Shown: positions 19,440 to 28,418 of the stretch, in pieces | Position numbering within the stretch: position 1 is the first letter of the stretch | How the letters are laid out: every line of letters begins with the position of its first letter | NCBI RefSeq assembly: GCF_017498485.1 | Contig: NZ_CP071795.1 | Span: forward strand, 3,392,501 to 3,456,500 | Direction: 5' to 3' | DNA length: 64,000 nt | Origin: Polaribacter batillariae | GTDB taxonomy: Bacteria; Bacteroidota; Bacteroidia; Flavobacteriales; Flavobacteriaceae | Position numbers and translations under genes: made by a program | Notes under the pieces: generated by a model | Told to the model about the DNA's origin: nothing | Database searches by the model: none | Seen by the model: the letters and a program-made list of their open reading frames with translations, nothing else

Positions 19440-20525
19440 TCCCAACAAAAACACAAAAAAATAAATAAAAAGAAAAATCTTTTTCTTTTGCTTGTCGTAT
19501 TCTTTTTTTTAAGCGGTATAAATGTTCTTGTTGCGCAAAAACAATACACAGTTGTTTTAGACGCTGGCCATGGAGGAAAAGACCCTGGCAATTTAGGAAA
19601 CGGTTATAAAGAAAAAAATATTGCATTAAAAGTTGCCTTATTGGTAGGTAAAAAATTAAAGAGTAAAAAAGACGTAAAAGTAATTTTTACGCGAAAAAAA
19701 GATGTTTTTATAGATTTATGGAAAAGAGGCGATATTGCAAATAATGCGAAAGCAGATTTGTTCGTATCTATACATTGCGATTCTCACACTTCAAATGCAT
19801 ATGGGGCAGGAACTTTCGTATTAGGGTTAAGAGGAAACAAAAAAAACCTAGAAATTGCCAAACGAGAAAATGCAGTAATCTTGTTAGAAGACAACTTTAA
19901 AGAGCGTTATAAAGGTTTCGACCCGAATTCTGCTGAATCTGTTATTGGTTTGTCTTTGCTGCAAGAAGAAAATTTAGACAAGAGTTTGGCTTTGGCAAGC
20001 ATTATTCAAAATAATTTTTCTTTAAAGTTAAAAAGAAACGATCGAAAAGTAAAACAAGATAACTTTCAAGTTTTACGAGAAACAATTATGCCTAGTGTAT
20101 TAGTAGAGCTTGGTTTTTTAACAAACAAGAAAGAAGGTAGGTATTTAAACTCTAAAAGAGGGCAAACGCAAATGGCAAATGCAATTGCAGATGCGATTTA
20201 TAATTATATTAACAACCTTAAATTAAATACGGTTATAGAAGAAATAACCACCAACGAGTTTTCGAGCGAAGTAGCATTTAAAGTACAAATAGCATCAGGT
20301 AAAAATAAAATTGCAGAAAAATCTTATAATTTTAAAGGTCTAAAAAATGTTGAAAGAGTAAAAGTAGGTTCTTTTTATAAATATTTTTATAAAAATACAA
20401 GCTCTTACAATACAATTAAAAAAGCATTAAAAAAGGCGCAATCGAAAGGATATAAAACTGCTTTTATCGTTGCTTTTAAAGATGGAGAAAAAATATCTGT
20501 TAAAGAAGCTGTAAAAATGCAGTAA
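19434..20525 (+). CDS. N-acetylmuramoyl-L-alanine amidase (Amidase_3) with C-terminal SPOR-like domain
   Basis: A 363-residue exported enzyme. The signal peptide covers about 15-35. The zinc amidase fold has LDAGHGGKDPGN, then YKEKNIALKVAL (Glu ligand), FVSIHCDSH (His ligand), and MPSVLVELGFLTN (catalytic Glu) near the end of the fold. The last ~90 residues (VQIASGKNKI onward, with FIVAFKDGEKI) look like a SPOR domain that binds denuded glycan at the septum. The enzyme cleaves the amide between MurNAc and the stem peptide during cell separation. I take the ATG at 19434 over the TTG one codon earlier. The mlaD-like gene follows 54 bases downstream. Confidence 0.9.
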   Translation: MQSQQKHKKINKKKNLFLLLVVFFFLSGINVLVAQKQYTVVLDAGHGGKDPGNLGNGYKEKNIALKVALLVGKKLKSKKDVKVIFTRKKDVFIDLWKRGDIANNAKADLFVSIHCDSHTSNAYGAGTFVLGLRGNKKNLEIAKRENAVILLEDNFKERYKGFDPNSAESVIGLSLLQEENLDKSLALASIIQNNFSLKLKRNDRKVKQDNFQVLRETIMPSVLVELGFLTNKKEGRYLNSKRGQTQMANAIADAIYNYINNLKLNTVIEEITTNEFSSEVAFKVQIASGKNKIAEKSYNFKGLKNVERVKVGSFYKYFYKNTSSYNTIKKALKKAQSKGYKTAFIVAFKDGEKISVKEAVKMQ

Positions 20526-20579
20526 GAATGGGCGTTACTCATAAAAATTATTAGTAATATTGTGTAAGAAATAAAAATA

Positions 20580-21533
20580 ATGTCAAAAGAAATAAAAATA
20601 GGAATCATCGCAATTATAATTATTGCAGGTTCAATTTGGGGATTTAACTTTCTCAAAGGAAAAAACTTATTAGATACTGGAACGCGAACATTTAAAGTAG
20701 AATACGCTAAAATAGGTGGGTTGTCTAGGTCAAGTTCAGTAACTATTAACGGACTAAAAGTAGGTAAAGTAGATAAAATAGAATTCGATACTTCCGAAGA
20801 AACAAGAGGTCATTTAATTGTAACTTTTACTGTAGAAAATGAATTTGAATTTTCTAAAAACAGTGTTGTAAGAATTTATTCTCCCAATCCATTAAGTGGT
20901 TCTAACCTAGCCATAGTACCAGATTACGAAGGCGAAATAGCTGTTTCTGGAGATTTATTAAAAGGAGAAATGGAAGAAAGTTTATTTACTTCTATTGGAG
21001 AACGCCTAAACCCATTGCAACAAAAAATCGAAAAAGTAATTGTACGAGCAGATACTTTATTTAGTGGAATTAATAAAATTTTAAACGATAAAACCATAGC
21101 TGGTATTAATAGTTCGGTTTCTAATTTAGCAGCCACAATTAACGATATTAGAAAAACGGTAAAAACGGTAAATGCTATGGTGGTAGATAACCAAGAAAAC
21201 TTAAAAATTACTCTTTCAAATACCAAAACAATTACTGGAAATTTAAGCAGATTATCAGACAGTTTAACCACTGTAAATATCAATCAAATAGTGCAAAAAG
21301 CAGAAAATGCTGTAGATAATTTTAACAAACTATCTAAAAAAATGAACTCTGGAGAAGGTTCTATAGCAAAGCTAATCAACGATAAAAAAATGTACGATAA
21401 TTTAGAAGCAGCAACTAAAGAACTAGAAGAATTGCTTAGAGATATTAAACTAAATCCAAAAAGATACGTACATTTCTCTATTTTCGGAAAAAATCCAGGT
21501 CCTTATGAAGAAGTAGAAAAAGTGAAAGAATAA
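20580..21533 (+). CDS. MlaD-type MCE-domain lipid transport protein
   Basis: 317 residues. One N-terminal membrane helix (7-24) is followed by an MCE domain (about 37-115) containing YAKIGGLSRSSSVTINGLKVGKV. A long helical C-terminal region follows. MCE proteins form hexameric rings that carry phospholipids between the membranes with an ABC transporter. The MlaE/MlaF partners are not in this window. It lies between the amidase and the Fe-S pair on one strand, an arrangement that is probably an operon. The direction of lipid transport cannot be inferred. Confidence 0.88.
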   Translation: MSKEIKIGIIAIIIIAGSIWGFNFLKGKNLLDTGTRTFKVEYAKIGGLSRSSSVTINGLKVGKVDKIEFDTSEETRGHLIVTFTVENEFEFSKNSVVRIYSPNPLSGSNLAIVPDYEGEIAVSGDLLKGEMEESLFTSIGERLNPLQQKIEKVIVRADTLFSGINKILNDKTIAGINSSVSNLAATINDIRKTVKTVNAMVVDNQENLKITLSNTKTITGNLSRLSDSLTTVNINQIVQKAENAVDNFNKLSKKMNSGEGSIAKLINDKKMYDNLEAATKELEELLRDIKLNPKRYVHFSIFGKNPGPYEEVEKVKE

Positions 21534-21550
21534 TTTAACCAAACTCTACA

Positions 21551-22867
21551 ATGCAATACCTACCCAACATCATTTTTGCCATTGCTTTAATTGCTGGTAT
21601 CGGTTTTTTTGTGATAAATATTCGCAAACTAACTAGAAATATAAAATTAGGAAAAAACATCAATAGAACCGACAATAAACCTGAGCGTTGGAAAAATATG
21701 ATAAAAATTGCTTTAGGGCAATCTAAAATGGTTCGCAGGCCCTTCTCTGGGTTGCTACACCTTATTGTATATGTTGGCTTTATAATTATAAACATAGAAG
21801 TTTTAGAAATTATTGTAGATGGTCTTTTAGGAACTCACAGAATTTTTCAAGGCTTTTTAGGAGATGCTTTTTACGGCTTTTTAATTGGAACTTTCGAAAT
21901 TTTAGCAGCACTGGTTTTTATTGCAGTTATCTTATTTTGGACACGCAGAAACGTGGCAAATATCAAGCGTTTTTTAAGCAGAGAAATGAAAGGTTGGCCA
22001 AAGAACGATGGAAACTTTATTCTATATTTCGAAATGGTTTTAATGACACTTTTCTTAATTATGAATGCTTCAGATACAGCTTTTCAACAAGCAGGAATAG
22101 GAAACCCAATTAGCCAGTTTATAGCACCTTTGTTCGATGGTTTTTCTCCAGAAACGTTACATATTATCGAAAGAACAGCTTGGTGGATTCATATTTTAGG
22201 AATTTTAGTTTTCCTAAATTATTTATATTATTCGAAACATTTACACATTCTTTTAGCATTTCCAAATACATTTTTTGCCAATTTAAATCCCAAAGGACAG
22301 TTTAATAATTTAGCTTCTGTTACTAAGGAAGTAAAATTAATGATGGATCCAGATGCAGACCCATACGCAACTCCAGCAGAAGGAGAAGAAGAAGCAGTTC
22401 CAGAAAAATTTGGCGCTTCTGAGGTAACCGATTTAAATTGGGTACAATTGTTAAACGCTTACACTTGTACAGAATGCGGACGATGCACCTCTGCTTGTCC
22501 TGCCAATTTAACAGGAAAAAAATTATCTCCTCGTAAAATTATGATGGACACCAGAGATCGTTTAGAAGAAGTAGGTAGAAATATCGACGCCAATGGCGGA
22601 ACTTTTAAAGACGATGGAAAGCAGTTATTAAACGATTACATTCAACCAGAAGAACTGTGGGCATGTACCAGTTGTAACGCATGTGTAGAAGAATGTCCTG
22701 TAAATATAGATCCACTTTCTATTATCATGGACATGAGAAGGTATTTGGTAATGGAAAAAAGTGCAGCACCACAAGAATTAAATGCTATGATGACCAATAT
22801 AGAAAACAACGGCGCTCCTTGGCAGTACAATCAACAAGACCGATTGAATTGGGCGAAAGAAGACTGA
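21551..22867 (+). CDS. Membrane Fe-S oxidoreductase subunit, Hdr/GlpC-like
   Basis: 438 residues. The N-terminal half has about five membrane helices with histidines (H70, H95, H230, H232) that could bind haem or quinone. The C-terminal half has two 4Fe-4S motifs: CTECGRCTSACP (Cys 306, 309, 312, 316) and CTSCNACVEECP (Cys 372, 375, 378, 382). This is the layout of membrane-bound heterodisulfide-reductase-type proteins. The next gene, 32 bases later, supplies the CCG-domain subunit. The pair probably passes electrons between a cytoplasmic donor and menaquinone; the partner is unknown. Confidence 0.87.
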   Translation: MQYLPNIIFAIALIAGIGFFVINIRKLTRNIKLGKNINRTDNKPERWKNMIKIALGQSKMVRRPFSGLLHLIVYVGFIIINIEVLEIIVDGLLGTHRIFQGFLGDAFYGFLIGTFEILAALVFIAVILFWTRRNVANIKRFLSREMKGWPKNDGNFILYFEMVLMTLFLIMNASDTAFQQAGIGNPISQFIAPLFDGFSPETLHIIERTAWWIHILGILVFLNYLYYSKHLHILLAFPNTFFANLNPKGQFNNLASVTKEVKLMMDPDADPYATPAEGEEEAVPEKFGASEVTDLNWVQLLNAYTCTECGRCTSACPANLTGKKLSPRKIMMDTRDRLEEVGRNIDANGGTFKDDGKQLLNDYIQPEELWACTSCNACVEECPVNIDPLSIIMDMRRYLVMEKSAAPQELNAMMTNIENNGAPWQYNQQDRLNWAKED

Positions 22868-22899
22868 GAAACTGAGGACTAAAATAAAAATCACAAAAG

Positions 22900-23682
22900 A
22901 TGAACGTACCAACAATGGCAGAAATGATGGCTCAAGGCAAACAACCAGAAGTGTTGTTTTGGGTTGGCGCAGCAGGAAGTTATGATGATAGAGCAAAGAA
23001 AATATCGAGAGCATTCGTAAAAATTTTACACGCAGCAAATGTAAATTTCGCAGTTTTAGGTACAGAAGAATCTTCTACAGGAGATGCTGCAAAACGAGCA
23101 GGAAACGAATTTTTGTTTCAAATGCAAGCCATAATGAACATTGAAGTGCTAAATGGTTATGAAATAAAGAAAATTGTAACTTGCGACCCACATTCTTTCA
23201 ATACATTAAAAAATGAATATCCAGAATTAGGAGGAAAATACGAAGTATATCATCATACACAATTCATTCAAAATTTAATAGCAGAAGGCCGTTTAAAAAT
23301 AGATAAAAATACTTTACAAGGAAAAAGAGTTACTTTTCACGATCCTTGTTATCTTGGAAGAGCAAACGAAGTTTACGAATCTCCACGCGATTTAATTCGC
23401 AGATTGGGCGTTAATTTAACAGAAATGAAACGCAACAAAAGAACCGCTTTGTGCTGTGGAGCTGGAGGCGCACAAATGTTTAAAGATGCAGAACCTGGAG
23501 ATAAAGAAGTAAACGTTTTAAGAACAGAAGATGCCTTGGAAACCCAACCAGAAATTATTGCAACAGGCTGCCCTTATTGCAACACAATGATGACGGATGG
23601 AATAAAATTTAAAGAAAAAGAAGCAGAGGTAAAAGTACAAGACATTGCAGAGTTAATTGCAAAAGCGAACAACTTATTATAA
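22900..23682 (+). CDS. Cysteine-rich (CCG-domain) Fe-S subunit, HdrB/LutA-like
   Basis: A 260-residue cytoplasmic protein. It has CDPHSF (Cys95), FHDPCYLGR (Cys150), ALCCGAGGAQMF (Cys185-186) and TGCPYCNTMM (Cys224, 227), the ligands of a CCG domain that holds a non-cubane or 4Fe-4S cluster. It pairs with the preceding membrane Fe-S protein. Known relatives act in heterodisulfide, glycerol-3-phosphate or lactate oxidation. None of those partner genes is adjacent, so the substrate is open. Confidence 0.87.
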   Translation: MNVPTMAEMMAQGKQPEVLFWVGAAGSYDDRAKKISRAFVKILHAANVNFAVLGTEESSTGDAAKRAGNEFLFQMQAIMNIEVLNGYEIKKIVTCDPHSFNTLKNEYPELGGKYEVYHHTQFIQNLIAEGRLKIDKNTLQGKRVTFHDPCYLGRANEVYESPRDLIRRLGVNLTEMKRNKRTALCCGAGGAQMFKDAEPGDKEVNVLRTEDALETQPEIIATGCPYCNTMMTDGIKFKEKEAEVKVQDIAELIAKANNLL

Positions 23683-23997
23683 ATACTCTTAGATTATTGT
23701 TCATTTCGAATTAAAAATATCAGTTCGAGTGATTTTGAAGCATAAAAAATCGTATCGAGAGCTATTTTAAGAACTAAAATGCTTATTTTTTGTGCAAATT
23801 CACTCATTTCAACCGTAAAATTTACTCGAATCGACAAGTTTTATCAAAATACACAACAAGTATTCTTAGCTTATGTTTGTACCGTTAATATTCATCAAAA
23901 TTTTAGCCTAGATTTATATAAAATTTAACGAAAGTTTATTTTTTACTGTCTAAATTGCATCGCTTATCAATAAGAATAGCAATCAAAAAAAATAAAA
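23683..23997. other. 315-base intergenic region: palindromic repeat plus possible promoter
   Basis: It contains the large dispersed repeat at 23721-23869. A TATGTTTG at 23872-23879 matches the -7 consensus without a visible -33 and could start the downstream lipoprotein transcript. No gene is seen. Confidence 0.7.
23721..23869. repeat. Long dispersed palindromic repeat, copy 1
   Basis: The left end CAGTTCGAGTGATTTT and a right internal segment AAATTTACTCGAATCGACA (to 23836) are imperfect inverted copies. Homology to 51480-51620 runs through the centre and on to TTATCAAAATACACAA. There is no coding capacity. A MITE-like or REP-like element is inferred. Confidence 0.75.
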
Positions 23998-24396
23998 ATG
24001 AAAAAACTAATTATTTTGTTTTCAATAACATTGTTACTGTTTTCATGCGGAAAAAAAGAAGTCAAAAAAGAAACACAAGAAATTACGCCACCAGTTCCTA
24101 AAGATACTATTGTAAAAGAAAAAATGGTTAAAGAAGAGGTACCAAGTCTTGTTTTTACGGTGCAAATTGCAGCATTAAAAAATCCGAATAATGTGCTGGC
24201 AAACTTAAATGGTGTACATATTTACGAAGAAAATTCACTAACAAAATATAGATTAGGAGCTTTCGAAACTTACGAAGCCGCTAGAAGTAAAAGAAACGAG
24301 TTACGTTCTAAATACAAAGGTGCTTTCGTACAAGCTTTAGAAAACAATCGTCCTATCCACATTAAAGAAGCTTTAAAAATTAATAAGAAGAATTGA
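23998..24396 (+). CDS. Small SPOR-type lipoprotein
   Basis: 132 residues. A signal peptide with lipobox LLLFSC (Cys17) is followed by a charged linker rich in Lys, Glu and Pro. About 75 residues then match the SPOR pattern (FTVQIAALKNPNNVLANL ... YRLGAFETYEAARSKRNEL). SPOR domains bind peptidoglycan stripped of stem peptides. It is probably anchored in the outer membrane facing the periplasm. Another lipoprotein gene follows 15 bases later. Confidence 0.8.
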   Translation: MKKLIILFSITLLLFSCGKKEVKKETQEITPPVPKDTIVKEKMVKEEVPSLVFTVQIAALKNPNNVLANLNGVHIYEENSLTKYRLGAFETYEAARSKRNELRSKYKGAFVQALENNRPIHIKEALKINKKN

Positions 24397-24411
24397 TAAA
24401 GATTAATAAAA

Positions 24412-24837
24412 ATGAAAAAAAATATACTATTATTTTTTTTAAGTTGCACTTTATTTGCTTGTTCAGACGCTAATTTAACGCTTTTCTCTAGTGGTTCTAC
24501 CATAACAAACGTAAAGTTTGTTGTAAAAACCACTGGAAACCATACAGCAAAAGTATCTACAGTTTTTTTAGAATCTGGTTTTTTTAAATTAGACGATACT
24601 TTCGATGTAAATTCTTTTCCTTTTACAAAAGAATACAAAGAAAGAAGTGTGCAAAACGCAGCAAGTATGTTATTAAAATACGAAGATAAAAGTACAAAAG
24701 TAACAAGTAGTTACACTGTGGTTTTGCAAATATTTCAAGACAATATATTATTAAAAGAAGAAGAATTTGTAATTTCTTCGATAAATAAAGAAGCCTCTGT
24801 AACTGCTGGTTTTATTGTAGGTAATGGTGGAATTTAA
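24412..24837 (+). CDS. Small lipoprotein of unknown function
   Basis: 141 residues with lipobox CTLFAC (Cys17). The mature part is predicted as an all-beta domain (NVKFVVKTTGNHTAKVSTVF ...). I do not recognise a family. It sits between the SPOR lipoprotein and the PH-domain pair, probably in one transcript. Confidence 0.7.
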   Translation: MKKNILLFFLSCTLFACSDANLTLFSSGSTITNVKFVVKTTGNHTAKVSTVFLESGFFKLDDTFDVNSFPFTKEYKERSVQNAASMLLKYEDKSTKVTSSYTVVLQIFQDNILLKEEEFVISSINKEASVTAGFIVGNGGI

Positions 24838-24889
24838 TAATGGTGCTTTATGTTGTTTCTAAAACATAAAAATCGGTAATTTTTTTTAA

Positions 24890-25399
24890 ATGGCAGATAT
24901 TTTTCAAAACAATACAGTTACCCATTTTCCAGATATTTCTAAAATTAATTTTAAATCGATTGAAAAGAAATACTTAAAGGTAATTCTACTAAATATAGGC
25001 ATCGTTTTTACAATTTTATTTGTAGCCGCTTTTATGGTTGATTATAAAAATTTGTTGGAATTAAAGCAGCATTCTATAGGGTTATACCTAATTGTTTTTA
25101 TAATGTTACTAATTACACTTTTCGTAAAAATTGTAGGTTTTAAAAAAAGAAAATACGCAGTAAGAGAAAAAGATATCTCGTATAAAAAAGGCCTTTTTTT
25201 TAGAACCTTAACAACTGTTCCTTTTAATAGAATACAACATGTAGAGATCGATCAAGGACCTATTTCTCGTTATTTTAATTTGGTTACTTTAAGTGTTTTT
25301 ACTGCAGGAGATAGTAGCGACGATTTAAAAATAAGCGGATTAGTTAAAGAAGAAGCAGTGCAGATTAAAGAATTTATCAGCAATCAAATCGATGGATAA
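24890..25399 (+). CDS. PH-domain membrane protein (YdbS-like)
   Basis: 169 residues. Two membrane helices lie at about 27-50 and 62-82. A bacterial PH (bPH2) domain follows, with ISYKKGLFFRTLTTVPFNRI and VSVF-type strands. It overlaps the next gene by 8 bases, so the two are translationally coupled, as are ydbS/ydbT pairs in other bacteria. The function of these pairs is unclear. Confidence 0.82.
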   Translation: MADIFQNNTVTHFPDISKINFKSIEKKYLKVILLNIGIVFTILFVAAFMVDYKNLLELKQHSIGLYLIVFIMLLITLFVKIVGFKKRKYAVREKDISYKKGLFFRTLTTVPFNRIQHVEIDQGPISRYFNLVTLSVFTAGDSSDDLKISGLVKEEAVQIKEFISNQIDG

Positions 25400-26891
25400 T
25401 TCAGAAGATTTTAGCCAATTTAAGAGACAATCTAAAAAAGGGATTCTTATTATTTACCTGAATCTACTCTATAAAGCTTTAAAAGCTTTTTGGATTTTAC
25501 TGTTTCTTTTTATTCAAAAATTTTCTAAAATATCAGAAACCACCTTTAACTATATTTACTTGGGTGTTTTTGTTGTGCTTGTTTTTTTCTTGGTAAGGGC
25601 TTTTTTAATTTTTAAGAATTTTCAGTTTAAAATAGAAAACAACCACTTTATTTTAAAAAGAGGAATCATCAAAAAAATCAACACTTCTATTCCTTTTGAT
25701 AGAATTCAACATATTAATTTCAAGCAAAATATCATTCAGCAAATAATTAATGTACACGAAGTAAATATAGAAACTGCGGGTTCTGCAAAAGCAGAAATAT
25801 CTATAAAAGCCCTGTCTTTTAAAGAAGCAAAAGCCTTAAAAAATGCACTTACAATTTTCGATAAAAAAAATGTAACACAAGAAACAGTAATTACAGAAAA
25901 GCCATTATTAAAAGTTGGTTTTTTAGAGTTGATAAAGGTAAGTTTAACCGAAAATCATTTGCAAAGTTTGGTGTTGTTGTTTGCAGTTTTAATAGGGTTT
26001 TATCAGCAAATAAGTGAACTTTTCGAGGGTTTAGGAAAAAGAGAAGTGTTAGACGATTACATTTCAGAAAATACATCAACATTAGAAACAAGTGTATTTT
26101 TAATTGTAAGCTTGTTAATTTTCTTTACAGTAATCGCTGTTTTAAGCTCTTTAGTTCGTGTGGTTTTAAGGCATTTTAACTTAACCGTTTTTGTAAAAAA
26201 TAACGCATTAGAAATTTACCAAGGTTTAACGACCAAAAATTCGGTAATTTTAAAGAAAGATAAAGTGCAACATATTACAGTTTCTACCAATCCAATAAAA
26301 AAGAAATTAGGAATTTCGTTTATTACTTTTAAGCAAGCCATAAGTGGAAAAGTAAAAAAGAAGCAACATAAAATTATTAAAATAGTTGGTTGTAAACTAG
26401 CACAAGTATCTACTATAAAAGAGTTGTTATTCCCGAACGAAAATTTAGAAGGTTTCGATAAAAATTATCCAGATGCTTATTTTAGAGCAAGATTATATTT
26501 TAGAAGTATCTTGTTTTTCTTGGTACTAAATATTGTACTTTATTTTGGTTTTGAAAGTTTACACGTATTTTGGATGAATGCTTTGTTGGTGCCCATTTTT
26601 ATATTTTTTATTGAACTAAAATTAAGAAAAAGATATTATTTATTTAATGATGAATTATTGTTATTAGGTTCAGGAAGTATAGAAACTCATAAAACGTATT
26701 TACCTTTCTTTAAAGTACAAAATGTAAAGTTGAAGCAAACCATATTTCAAGCGAAAAAAAATGTAGCAGATGTTGTTTTTCAAACCGCTTCAGGTAAAAT
26801 TAAAATTCCATGTATCTCTATGGAAAATGCATTAAAAATATATAATTATACATTGTTTAAAATTGAAACAAGCCAAAAATTATGGATGTAA
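25392..26891 (+). CDS. PH-domain membrane protein (YdbT-like)
   Basis: 499 residues. Three bPH2 repeats each follow a membrane-helix pair. Repeat motifs are FILKRGIIKKINTSIPFDRI (first), EIYQGLTTKNSVILKKDKVQ (second) and LLLGSGSIETHKTYLPFFKV (third). It is tightly coupled to the preceding YdbS-like gene and overlaps menA by 10 bases, so all three are probably one operon. Likely an inner-membrane complex of unknown role. Confidence 0.82.
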   Translation: MDNSEDFSQFKRQSKKGILIIYLNLLYKALKAFWILLFLFIQKFSKISETTFNYIYLGVFVVLVFFLVRAFLIFKNFQFKIENNHFILKRGIIKKINTSIPFDRIQHINFKQNIIQQIINVHEVNIETAGSAKAEISIKALSFKEAKALKNALTIFDKKNVTQETVITEKPLLKVGFLELIKVSLTENHLQSLVLLFAVLIGFYQQISELFEGLGKREVLDDYISENTSTLETSVFLIVSLLIFFTVIAVLSSLVRVVLRHFNLTVFVKNNALEIYQGLTTKNSVILKKDKVQHITVSTNPIKKKLGISFITFKQAISGKVKKKQHKIIKIVGCKLAQVSTIKELLFPNENLEGFDKNYPDAYFRARLYFRSILFFLVLNIVLYFGFESLHVFWMNALLVPIFIFFIELKLRKRYYLFNDELLLLGSGSIETHKTYLPFFKVQNVKLKQTIFQAKKNVADVVFQTASGKIKIPCISMENALKIYNYTLFKIETSQKLWM

Positions 26892-27808
26892 AAAGTTATA
26901 TAAAAGCGGCTCGTTTACGAACTTTGCCACTGTCTATTTCTGGAATTATTGTGGGGAGTTTTTTGGGTTTTAAAGAGGTTATATATACAAATACTACTAT
27001 AAACGCAATTTGGAAAACACCCATTTTCTGGTTGGCAATTCTAACCACCATTGGTTTTCAAGTATTATCTAATTTTGCAAACGATTATGGAGATGGTATC
27101 AAGGGGTCAGACAAAAACAGAATAGGAGAAGCACGTATGGTTTCTTCTGGAGCAATTACACCCAAACAGATGAAAATGGCAATGATAATTACTACAATTA
27201 TTACGCTAATAATTGCTTTACTATTAATTTATGTTGCATTTGGTAGTGAAAATTTTGGGTATTCTATCTTCTTTTTTGTTTTAGGAATTGCATCCATTGT
27301 AGCAGCTATAAAATATACAGTAGGCAACTCAGCCTATGGTTATAGCGGCTTTGGAGATATATTTGTATTTTTGTTTTTCGGATTATTAAGCGTGGTTGGA
27401 AGTTATTTTTTATATACCAAACAAATTCATATAGAAATTTTCTTACCAGCAATTTCTGTAGGTTTGTTAAGTACAGCCGTTTTAAATTTAAATAATTTAA
27501 GAGATAGAGAAGAAGATCAAAAGAACCATAAAAATACCTTGGTTGTAAAATTAGGTCCTAAAAAAGCGAAAAAATATCATTATTTTTTAATATTTACTGC
27601 ATTCATTGCAGCTTTAACCTATGTGTTTTTAGATTTTAACTCAATTTATCAGTTGGTATTTTTAATAGCGTTTGTACCTTTGGTTAAAAATGCAAATACG
27701 GTTGCAAAAAATACAATTCCTGCTGCATTAGATAGCGAATTAAAAAAAGTAGCTTTAAGTACATTTTTGTTTGCAATTTTATTTGCAGTTGGGCAAACAG
27801 TTTTTTAA
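26882..27808 (+). CDS. menA: 1,4-dihydroxy-2-naphthoate polyprenyltransferase
   Basis: 308 residues, UbiA superfamily, 8-9 membrane helices. The N-terminal AARLRTLPLSISGIIVGS is typical of MenA. The first Asp-rich motif is NDYGDGIKGSD (67-77) and the second is LRDREED in the second half; together they bind Mg-prenyl diphosphate. It attaches the prenyl chain to DHNA to give demethylmenaquinone. menC and menE lie downstream on the same strand, confirming a menaquinone cluster. Confidence 0.95.
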   Translation: MDVKSYIKAARLRTLPLSISGIIVGSFLGFKEVIYTNTTINAIWKTPIFWLAILTTIGFQVLSNFANDYGDGIKGSDKNRIGEARMVSSGAITPKQMKMAMIITTIITLIIALLLIYVAFGSENFGYSIFFFVLGIASIVAAIKYTVGNSAYGYSGFGDIFVFLFFGLLSVVGSYFLYTKQIHIEIFLPAISVGLLSTAVLNLNNLRDREEDQKNHKNTLVVKLGPKKAKKYHYFLIFTAFIAALTYVFLDFNSIYQLVFLIAFVPLVKNANTVAKNTIPAALDSELKKVALSTFLFAILFAVGQTVF

Positions 27809-27819
27809 AAAATAATATT

Positions 27820-28344
27820 ATGAAAGCAATAAAAATAATTTTAGGAATCATTACAGTATTGGTTTTGGTATTTTTTGCAACGGGTTTAATTGTAAAAGAA
27901 ACAAAATACAAAGCACAAGTTTCTATAGAAAAACCTGTAGAAGAGGTTTTTAATGAATTTAATAAACCAGAAAACATAAAAAATTGGATTCCAGAAGTTC
28001 AATCTTTCGAAACGGTTAACAAAAATCCAGGAATTACAGGAAGTGTATATAAATTGGTGGTAAATAATCAGGGCCAAGAAATTACGATGACAGAAAAAGT
28101 GATGGCTTATGTACCCAACGAAAAAGTAACCTTGTTTTTCGATGCAGAAAACATGTTAAAAAAAGACGACTATATTTTTACAGAAAAAGAAGGGCTAACT
28201 ACAGTAACTTTAAATGCAAGCTGCAAAAGCGATTCTTATGTGATGGCGTGCATATTTCCTTATTTTAAAGGAACTTTTAAAGAACAAGACCAAACGTATT
28301 TAAATAATTTCAAAAAATATATTGAAGGAGAAAAAGAAGAATAA
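27820..28344 (+). CDS. SRPBCC-fold (START-like) protein with N-terminal membrane anchor
   Basis: 174 residues. One membrane helix (4-25) is followed by a polyketide-cyclase/SRPBCC-type ligand cavity domain (KAQVSIEKPVEEVFNEFNKP ... ITGSVYKL). It begins 11 bases after menA. The ligand is unknown; a hydrophobic molecule would fit the fold. Confidence 0.78.
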   Translation: MKAIKIILGIITVLVLVFFATGLIVKETKYKAQVSIEKPVEEVFNEFNKPENIKNWIPEVQSFETVNKNPGITGSVYKLVVNNQGQEITMTEKVMAYVPNEKVTLFFDAENMLKKDDYIFTEKEGLTTVTLNASCKSDSYVMACIFPYFKGTFKEQDQTYLNNFKKYIEGEKEE

Positions 28345-28350
28345 AATCTT

Positions 28351-28397
28351 AGTTCGAGTAATTTTTCTAACGAAGGAAGAAAAATTGTATCGAGAAC
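28351..28397. repeat. Dispersed intergenic repeat, copy B
   Basis: AGTTCGAGTAATTTTT ... ATTGTATCGAGAAC matches 3217-3263 except at three positions. It fills most of the 74-base gap between the SRPBCC gene and menC. Confidence 0.8.
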
Positions 28398-28418
28398 TTT
28401 TTAAACAGAATTAATATC

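Noticed and set aside
20924..21283. Reverse-strand open frame opposite the mlaD-like gene
   Set aside because: It is a shadow of the well-supported MCE protein with no family features of its own.
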